Below, in pieces: positions 6,385-11,090 of a stretch of 11,090 nucleotides of DNA (position 1 is the stretch's first letter; every line of letters begins with the position of its first letter). This DNA comes from Saccharicrinis sp. UBA6048. Its GTDB lineage: Bacteria; Bacteroidota; Bacteroidia; Bacteroidales; Marinilabiliaceae. Under the pieces are notes generated by a model that saw only the letters and a list, made by a program, of their open reading frames with translations, ran no database searches and had not been told where the DNA came from. The stretch is from contig DIYS01000183.1 of NCBI GenBank assembly GCA_002429115.1, forward strand, positions 1 through 11,090, given 5' to 3'. Both the position numbers and the translations under genes were made by a program.

Positions 6385-7404
6385 CTATTCAACAACAGTT
6401 ACCCATCCATGTGTATCAGGCTCATCACCATACTGAATAGCGCGAAGTTTGTTGTATAATTTCTCAGAAACTTCACCTGGCTTTCCGTCTTTGCTGAATA
6501 CGTATGAATTTTTGGTTTCAACATCGTCAATCTGACCAATTGGGCTGATTACAGCAGCTGTACCACATGCTCCTGCTTCTTCAAATGTTCCAAGTTCTTC
6601 CAATGGAATTTGACGGCGCTCAACAGTCATACCCATATCTTCTGCCAATTGACAAAGGCTCATATTGGTGATCGATGGAAGGATAGATTCCGATTTTGGT
6701 GTAACGTAGGTATTGTTTTTAATGCCAAAGAAGTTAGCAGGACCACATTCGTCGATGTATTTCTTTTCTTTACTATCAAGGAAAAGTACCGCAGAATAAC
6801 CATTTGCATGCGCTTCATGTCCGGCACGTAAGCTCGCAGCATAGTTACCACCAACCTTAATGTTACCAGTTCCAAGAGGTGCTGCACGGTCGTACTTGCG
6901 TGAAATCATCATGTTGGTTGGCTTAAATCCTTCTTTAAAGTAAGGTCCAACAGGCATTACAAATACCATGAATAAATACTCATCAGTAGGAGCTACGCCA
7001 ATTTTAGCACCTGTACCCACCAATAATGGACGGATGTATAATGAAGCACCAGACTCATAAGGAGGCACAAAGCGCTTGTTAAGCTCAACAGACTTAATTA
7101 CAGCCTTAACAAAAATGTCTTCAGGAATCTCTGCCATCATTGTTCCAACAGCCGAGTTGTACATACGCTTCGCATTCTCTTCAATACGGAACAAGCGGGT
7201 TTTCCCGTCTTTTCCTTTAAATGCTTTTAATCCTTCAAAGGCTTCCTGACCATAGTGTAAACCAGTGGCAGCCATGTGGATACTAACCTGGTCTGATGAA
7301 TGTACTTCTAATTCACCCCATTTACCATCACGGTAGTAGCATCTTACGTTGTAATCAGTCTTCATGTAGCTGAAAGACAAATCGCTCCAATTGATATCGT
7401 TCAT
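6385..7404 (-). CDS. ilvE: Branched-chain amino acid aminotransferase
   Basis: PLP-dependent class IV aminotransferase that interconverts leucine, isoleucine and valine with their 2-keto acids using glutamate/2-oxoglutarate; last step of branched-chain amino acid synthesis, cytoplasmic. At 339 aa it is of the longer BCAT type seen in Bacteroidota, eukaryotes and Firmicutes. LHYGQEAFEGLKAF (49-62) is the family N-terminal signature. K183 in GTGNIKVGGNYA is the Schiff-base lysine, E219 in DECGPANFFG contacts the PLP ring nitrogen, and TNMSL (246-250) with GTAAVISPIG (281-290) complete the cofactor and substrate site. Only one cysteine (C280) is at the position where mammalian BCATs have a CxxC redox switch, so that switch is absent. 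It has its own promoter element (7448-7455) and a strong terminator. The tauE-like gene upstream on the same strand ends 207 bp away. Confidence 0.95.
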   Translation of the reverse strand: MNDINWSDLSFSYMKTDYNVRCYYRDGKWGELEVHSSDQVSIHMAATGLHYGQEAFEGLKAFKGKDGKTRLFRIEENAKRMYNSAVGTMMAEIPEDIFVKAVIKSVELNKRFVPPYESGASLYIRPLLVGTGAKIGVAPTDEYLFMVFVMPVGPYFKEGFKPTNMMISRKYDRAAPLGTGNIKVGGNYAASLRAGHEAHANGYSAVLFLDSKEKKYIDECGPANFFGIKNNTYVTPKSESILPSITNMSLCQLAEDMGMTVERRQIPLEELGTFEEAGACGTAAVISPIGQIDDVETKNSYVFSKDGKPGEVSEKLYNKLRAIQYGDEPDTHGWVTVVE

Positions 7405-7447
7405 TTCGGTATGATTTAGTACGAGTGTGTTTTTCTATATCTGAGCG

Positions 7448-7455
7448 CAAAGGTA
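7448..7455 (-). promoter_or_regulatory. Bacteroidota -7 promoter element of ilvE
   Basis: On the minus strand TACCTTTG matches TAnnTTTG exactly and is followed by CGCTCAG, giving a leader of about 35-40 nt before the ATG at 7404. A -33 TTG is not evident in the AT-rich DNA upstream (7474-7485). Confidence 0.65.
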
Positions 7456-7611
7456 CGATATTTAAGCTTATAATTTAAATGATAAAAAACATGAGTCGGT
7501 AGGAAATTAAAAATTTAGACTTGAATAACAATGAGATAGCCAATGACAATATGATAGCAGCGTAGAGTAAGATAATTCTTAGTTGATCTTTGTTTTGTAA
7601 GATGAAATTTT

Positions 7612-8373
7612 TTAGAAGAATAGCAGAGTTGCGGAAATCAGCGTAATTGAATAGATCAAGTACCGGTATGGTTTTTCAGGAATGTAACCAACAATCTTTT
7701 TGCCGGTATATGAACCTAACACCAGGACAGGAAATAACAACAGATTCAGATGTATGGTTTGCCAGGTGATTGTTCCCCAGCTAAAGATGTGTAACGGAAT
7801 TTTGCTTGAATTAAGAATCATGTAAAACCAGGCACCTGTTCCGATGTAAGCTTCTTTAGGTAAGCGCATCGAAAGTAGGTAGAGGTTAAAGATTGGGCCT
7901 GCTGCATTGCCAATCATCGTTGCGAAACCACCCATTAATCCTAATGATGCACTAAAAGCGCTTGAGGTAGATACATCTTTTTTACCCTTAATTTCATTAA
8001 AGAGTAATAGAAGCAGGCAGATAAGGATGGCAATCCCCATCGTATGCTTAAACTGTGTGTCGTTTATCTGTTTCCCGACGAAAACTGCCACAAGTATACC
8101 GATGGCTGCCCATGGGAGTAATTGTAATATCAACTTAATTTTTCCCTTCTTGTAAAAGAATCGAAGTGCCATTAAATCACCCATTAATAAAAATGGAAGT
8201 AAAATGCCAACTGATGCTTTCCCTCCGTATAGATGAGCCAAAAGTGGAATGACAAACATGGCCATACCTTTTAAGCCACTTTTTGAAACACCCACACTAA
8301 AAGCACATGCAACGGTGATAGCCCAGGTAGTCCAGTCAGTATTTAGTGGGTTTATAATTGCTTCAATCAACAT
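7612..8373 (-). CDS. TauE/SafE family membrane protein (putative anion exporter)
   Basis: Polytopic inner-membrane protein of the TauE/SafE (formerly DUF81) family, which includes exporters for sulfite, sulfoacetate and other small organic or sulfur anions; the substrate here cannot be deduced. From ATG 8373 it is 253 aa, typical for the family, with about eight hydrophobic segments in two similar halves. Half one has GVSKSGLKGMAMFVIPLLA; half two has GFATMIGNAAGPIFNLYLL followed by LPKEAYIGTGAWFYM, both characteristic TauE blocks. The frame is open to an ATG at 8427, but those 18 extra residues would lie inside the tatD 3' end, and MLIEAIINPL fits the family start, so 8373 is chosen. This start overlaps the end of the tatD gene by 11 bp, suggesting translational coupling. 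No cysteine or sulfur metabolism genes are nearby to support sulfite as substrate, and no terminator hairpin was seen after the stop. Confidence 0.85.
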   Translation of the reverse strand: MLIEAIINPLNTDWTTWAITVACAFSVGVSKSGLKGMAMFVIPLLAHLYGGKASVGILLPFLLMGDLMALRFFYKKGKIKLILQLLPWAAIGILVAVFVGKQINDTQFKHTMGIAILICLLLLLFNEIKGKKDVSTSSAFSASLGLMGGFATMIGNAAGPIFNLYLLSMRLPKEAYIGTGAWFYMILNSSKIPLHIFSWGTITWQTIHLNLLLFPVLVLGSYTGKKIVGYIPEKPYRYLIYSITLISATLLFF

Positions 8374-9019
8374 TGAATATACACTTAAAGTTATTATATG
8401 TAATAGATTGTAATTGAGCAGAATCAATTTTAAGTATGCTTGAAGCTTTGTCGTAAACAGATGAAATACTCAGTTGAGGATCATCATCGGTTTCAAAAAA
8501 CAAACGATCCGTTGGAATATCAGGTAATACCCGACAGGCTTTTGATTTATCAGAGAATATGGTTTTTCCCATAGAGAAATAAAAACCATACTTCAATGCT
8601 TGCTCCATTGTGTCTTTTGAAGCATTGAATCCATGAAATACCCAGTGTTGATTTGGTGCGAAGTCCTTTTTGAGTTTTATTATTTCAGAGTAGGCTTTTA
8701 CACAATGTATTATCAATGGTAAATGAAGTTTCTCTGAAAAGTAAATTTGAGCTTTAAACAATTCGATTTGTTTATCTATTGCCGGCCCCATTAATTTATC
8801 CAAACCACATTCGCCAATAGCTATTAGTCGTTGGTCATTTGCCAGTTTTTCAAGTTGTTCTAATTCTTCGTAACTGTTTTCGTTAATCTTCCAGGGGTGA
8901 ATACCGGCTGAATAATAAGACGTATTTGTTATTGGTGTATTTAAATCTGCATTGACAATTTCAATGGTGTTTTTATTTAAACTTGGGTGATGGGTGTGCA
9001 GATTAATATACATGTACAT
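8363..9019 (-). CDS. TatD-family metal-dependent hydrolase (short form)
   Basis: TIM-barrel metallohydrolase of the TatD family (amidohydrolase superfamily), whose studied members are metal-dependent DNases; substrate here unproven. From 9019 the protein is 218 aa, shorter than the usual 255-265 aa. All metal ligands are present: H8 and H10 in NLHTHH, E70 in IGECGLD, H105 in IIHCVKAY, H129 in VFHGFN, and D178 in FFETDDDPQL. A shortened early region is typical of a Bacteroidota subgroup. The frame is open back to 9235, but those 72 residues would run through the terminator at 9147-9184 and have no family counterpart. ATG 9019 or 9013 is the real start. TATCTTGC (minus strand, 9039-9032) resembles a -7 element lacking one base, so the promoter is uncertain. 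It overlaps the TauE-like gene by 11 bp and is probably co-transcribed with it. Confidence 0.85.
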   Translation of the reverse strand: MYMYINLHTHHPSLNKNTIEIVNADLNTPITNTSYYSAGIHPWKINENSYEELEQLEKLANDQRLIAIGECGLDKLMGPAIDKQIELFKAQIYFSEKLHLPLIIHCVKAYSEIIKLKKDFAPNQHWVFHGFNASKDTMEQALKYGFYFSMGKTIFSDKSKACRVLPDIPTDRLFFETDDDPQLSISSVYDKASSILKIDSAQLQSITYNNFKCIFNVD

Positions 9020-9146
9020 GATGTTTAGCCTGCAAGATAAAGAATTTGGGTTAAGATATTGTAGGAATTGGATGAGCCGTTTTTTGATTTGCGTTGAATT
9101 GTATTCTTCAAATCCAAGTGTTTCTTTATTACTACATGCAATAATA

Positions 9147-9184
9147 AAAAAGGCGTTTAACCTTTTATAGTCAAACGCCTTTTT
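9147..9184 (-). terminator. Rho-independent terminator of the ABC/GntR operon
   Basis: AAAAAGGCGTTT (9147-9158) pairs with AAACGCCTTTTT (9173-9184): a 12-bp perfect stem with a 14-nt loop. On the minus strand it lies 19 bp past the stop of the last operon gene and ends in a T run (complement of 9146-9151). It separates that operon from tatD. Confidence 0.85.
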
Positions 9185-9203
9185 ACTGGTTAGAGAAGTG
9201 TAA

Positions 9204-9860
9204 TTAGTATATGTTGTATTGGGACGTTTCATCACAATTAGCTGAAAGTGTAAAAGCTTGCTTCATTGTAATATTAGCATTGTTTTCTGCCTTCAAAATA
9301 ACATTTGGTATTGGTTTGTTAATTGATACATGCGCATTAGAAACCTGCATATTCAGTTCTTTAATTGCATTTGATTCAATTATTGTTCTGGATTGCTCTT
9401 GTGAATAAAGCCGGGTATAAATAACTGGGCTATCTTTATGAATATGGAAATAGCCTTCGTTGCTATTGTTAATGTTAATACTGTCTTGCTTGACCTTAGA
9501 AGTAATTGAACCTCCATCGTTAATAAATTCTTTTACAGGTGTATTGACACTAACCTTAAAATGGAAGTTATTGCCATTCAGTAAATGTGATTTCAGTACC
9601 AATGTGTCACCAATAATTTTATATGGCATTTTGTAGGTCGAATCTTTGTAAAAAGAAATGCTTATAAGGTTCTGGTCACCAGTTGTAAATGTTGCATTTA
9701 CACCTTTGCTTGCCTTAATCACACTTATCTTACTAAAGGTCTCTTCGGCTTTTTCAAATTCCTTATTGTACTTCTTTTTATCAACTGTTATCATAAATGA
9801 TAGCAGAAACAAACTCACAGCGGAAAGGAAACTAACTAGAATGATCTTACTTGTTTTCAT
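9204..9860 (-). CDS. Membrane-anchored beta-rich protein of unknown function, possibly GIN/DUF2807-like
   Basis: I do not recognise this 218-aa protein with certainty. Residues 6-26 (IILVSFLSAVSLFLLSFMITV) form a signal peptide or membrane anchor with no lipobox cysteine, followed by a charged stretch (KKKYNKEFEKAEE) and then about 170 residues of alternating short beta strands rich in Ser, Asn, Thr and Ile. That pattern, with FSKISVIKASKGVNATFTTG near the start and ILKAENNANITM near the end, recalls the head GIN/DUF2807 beta-helix domain common in Bacteroidota envelope proteins; this is a judgement by eye. It is expected on the outer face of the inner membrane or in the periplasm. Start options are ATG 9872 and ATG 9860; 9860 has GAGAA 5 nt upstream and puts the anchor right at the N-terminus. 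It overlaps the gntR end by 14 bp, so it belongs to the ABC/GntR operon and is probably controlled by that repressor. Confidence 0.75.
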   Translation of the reverse strand: MKTSKIILVSFLSAVSLFLLSFMITVDKKKYNKEFEKAEETFSKISVIKASKGVNATFTTGDQNLISISFYKDSTYKMPYKIIGDTLVLKSHLLNGNNFHFKVSVNTPVKEFINDGGSITSKVKQDSININNSNEGYFHIHKDSPVIYTRLYSQEQSRTIIESNAIKELNMQVSNAHVSINKPIPNVILKAENNANITMKQAFTLSANCDETSQYNIY

Positions 9861-10224
9861 GTTCGTTCTCATTTAGTTGGTTAAACAATGGTTCCAATTC
9901 AGTTTTAGTAATACGCAATAGTTTAACCTGTTGAACAAAGGCGGGGAGTATATCTTTTGTAAATTCTTCTTTACGTATATTCCGGATGGTTTCAGGTGCA
10001 TTTTCGGTAACGAAGTATCCGATGCCTCTTCGATTTTCTACTATGTTGTTATGTTGTAGTTCTAAAAATGTTCTCATAATGGTATTTTGGTTAACGCCTA
10101 GTTGGGCAGCCATTTGTCTTACTGATTGTACTTTGTCTCCGGGAGTAAATTCTCCCGACAAAATGCGCTCACATATATTGTCGGCTATCTGTTGAAAGAT
10201 GCCTTTGTTGCTTTTAAACTCCAT
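9847..10224 (-). CDS. GntR-family transcriptional regulator, YtrA type
   Basis: Short GntR repressor, 125 aa. The winged helix-turn-helix occupies residues 8-72: FQQIADNICERILSGEFTPGDKV-type first helices, SVRQMAAQLGV then NQNTIMRTFLEL as the recognition region, and wing RRGIGYFV (65-72). Only about 50 residues follow, so there is no FadR, HutC or aminotransferase effector domain. This is the layout of the YtrA subfamily, whose members normally repress the ABC-transporter operon that contains them. It is third in the operon: ATG 10224 overlaps the membrane-protein stop in TAATG, and its stop lies within the next gene. AGGAGA 7 nt before the ATG is the best Shine-Dalgarno sequence of the window. 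The operator should be upstream of the ATPase gene, beyond the window. Confidence 0.92.
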   Translation of the reverse strand: MEFKSNKGIFQQIADNICERILSGEFTPGDKVQSVRQMAAQLGVNQNTIMRTFLELQHNNIVENRRGIGYFVTENAPETIRNIRKEEFTKDILPAFVQQVKLLRITKTELEPLFNQLNENEHENK

Positions 10225-10237
10225 TATACGATCTCCT
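10224..10237 (-). promoter_or_regulatory. Strong ribosome binding site and TAATG overlap of gntR
   Basis: AGGAGA (minus strand, 10237-10232) is 7 nt before ATG 10224-10222. The preceding gene stops at TAA 10226-10224, sharing one base with the ATG. This fixes the gntR start and suggests translation coupled to the membrane protein. Confidence 0.75.
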
Positions 10238-11003
10238 TTTCTTTCACTTTAAAAAAGGCAAAGGCCAAAGTGGTGATTAATAATATAAGTTCTAGTCCTA
10301 TAAGGTAGTATGTTGTTGTATCAGTGCTTTCGATTGAAGTAAACCATGGCATTCTTCCGCTTTTAAATATTTCAGCCCATTCGATGATGATATAAAAGTA
10401 AAAGAAGATGATGACAGCAGTAATGCCGATCGTAACAAGGGTTTTTACTAAGGGATGTTTTTTAAATACAGCAGCGCCTGTAAATAAAACTGATTGATTA
10501 ATGATCCCCAACAGGATAACGCTTATGAATAAAAGGCTATTGTCCTGGTCGCTTTCAACGGCTTTAAACAAGGTTGATAAACTAAACGCTTCGATACTTG
10601 CTTGCGGATTATACCATAGTGCTAATTCAGCTGCTACGTGTGCGCTAACGTAAAATATTACCGGTAATATTATCCATGGCGCTATTATTCTTACGATAAC
10701 ATTAAACGTAAATTTTTCAGCAACTGAACTGGGTAGAAGCAGGTAGTCGAAAGTTTTGACTTTACTTCTAAAGGCAGGGAATGCATAGGCTGCAAAAGGT
10801 ACAGCGATAATAACATTAAGCGATAAGAAATAAGGAACCCAATCGAAGGCGCTGATGGATATATTTTTAAAAGTGAAGAATAACAAAATGATGGAATAGC
10901 CAATAAAAATCGAGGCTAACGCCAATCCCAGGCTTTTGCCCGATAATTGGTATTGCTGTTTTATTAGTTTTCCAAACCTGTTGATGTTAAATGTATTATT
11001 CAT
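10224..11003 (-). CDS. Six-helix membrane protein, probable ABC transporter permease subunit
   Basis: Integral inner-membrane protein, 259 aa, with six hydrophobic helices at about 25-46, 57-76, 103-128, 157-180, 185-209 and 232-252, an ABC-2-type number. A cytoplasmic amphipathic start (INRFGKLIKQQYQL) precedes the first helix. The loop FDYLLLPSSVAEKF (85-98) resembles the LLLP-S-EKF signature I associate with Bacteroidota membrane proteins encoded next to YtrB-like ATPases. No enzymatic motif is present. The gene begins 13 bp after the ABC ATPase stop and ends overlapping gntR, so permease is the natural reading. The transported substrate is unknown; related YtrABC-type systems in Firmicutes respond to cell-wall-active compounds, and that role is only an analogy here. 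No Shine-Dalgarno is visible at its start. Confidence 0.75.
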   Translation of the reverse strand: MNNTFNINRFGKLIKQQYQLSGKSLGLALASIFIGYSIILLFFTFKNISISAFDWVPYFLSLNVIIAVPFAAYAFPAFRSKVKTFDYLLLPSSVAEKFTFNVIVRIIAPWIILPVIFYVSAHVAAELALWYNPQASIEAFSLSTLFKAVESDQDNSLLFISVILLGIINQSVLFTGAAVFKKHPLVKTLVTIGITAVIIFFYFYIIIEWAEIFKSGRMPWFTSIESTDTTTYYLIGLELILLITTLAFAFFKVKEKEIV

Positions 11004-11016
11004 GATTAAGGTTTTT

Positions 11017-11090
11017 CTAGTTAAACTTTACGCCATTATTAATGGCATTAAACAATAGTTCGATGTCTACTGGAAAAAACGGTGAAATTG
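11017..11090 (-). CDS. C-terminal end of an ABC transporter ATP-binding protein (cut by the window edge)
   Basis: The last 23 codons of a gene that runs off the window. The readable tail ISPFFPVDIELLFNA, then INNGVKFN and stop TAG at 11019-11017, resembles the C-terminus I recall for Bacteroidota ABC ATPases paired with GntR repressors. No Walker or signature motif lies in the window, so the call rests on this tail plus the downstream membrane protein and GntR gene. The 13-bp gap to the next ATG indicates one operon. Confidence 0.65.
   Translation of the reverse strand, partial: ISPFFPVDIELLFNAINNGVKFN

Noticed and set aside
8374..8427. 18-residue extension of the TauE-like protein
   Set aside because: It is encoded entirely within the tatD gene end; the ATG at 8373 gives a normal length and an 11-bp overlap.
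9020..9235. 72-residue N-terminal extension of the TatD protein
   Set aside because: It would be encoded across the rho-independent terminator at 9147-9184 and has no counterpart in the family; HTHH must be near the N-terminus.

Overview
The window looks like a chromosomal stretch of a low-GC member of the Bacteroidota, probably a marine or anaerobic Bacteroidales/Marinilabiliales-type organism. Three things point there: TAnnTTTG-type -7 promoter elements (exact upstream of nadB and ilvE, one base off upstream of aroF), Bacteroidota-style protein families, and mostly weak Shine-Dalgarno sites. The phylum call is fairly safe; the order is a guess.

Layout. Positions 1-1707 (+) hold nadB, L-aspartate oxidase for NAD synthesis. 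Positions 1815-5099 (+) hold three tightly overlapping glycosyltransferase genes: two related GT4 enzymes that both start at TTG, then a GT2 enzyme. They resemble the colanic-acid enzymes WcaC (both GT4 proteins) and WcaE (GT2), so they probably build an extracellular or capsular polysaccharide. Their stop meets the stop of a convergent gene with one base between. Positions 5101-6150 (-) hold a class I DAHP synthase (entry to the shikimate pathway). Positions 6385-7404 (-) hold a branched-chain aminotransferase (ilvE) with a strong terminator. Their 234-bp spacer carries interleaved inverted repeats. Positions 7612-9019 (-) hold a short TatD-family hydrolase overlapping a TauE/SafE-type membrane protein.

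Positions 9204-11090 (-) are the downstream end of an ABC-transporter operon: the last codons of an ABC ATPase, a six-helix membrane protein, a YtrA-type GntR repressor starting in a TAATG overlap, and a membrane-anchored beta-rich protein of unknown function, closed by a terminator. This is a self-regulated stress-type ABC module whose promoter and ATPase lie outside the window.

Most of the window is housekeeping or ordinary accessory DNA. I found no CRISPR array, RNA gene, insertion sequence, phage gene or recognisable defence system. The best second looks are the paired WcaC-like glycosyltransferases with a conserved four-cysteine motif, the nested repeats upstream of aroF, and the unknown last gene of the ABC/GntR operon.
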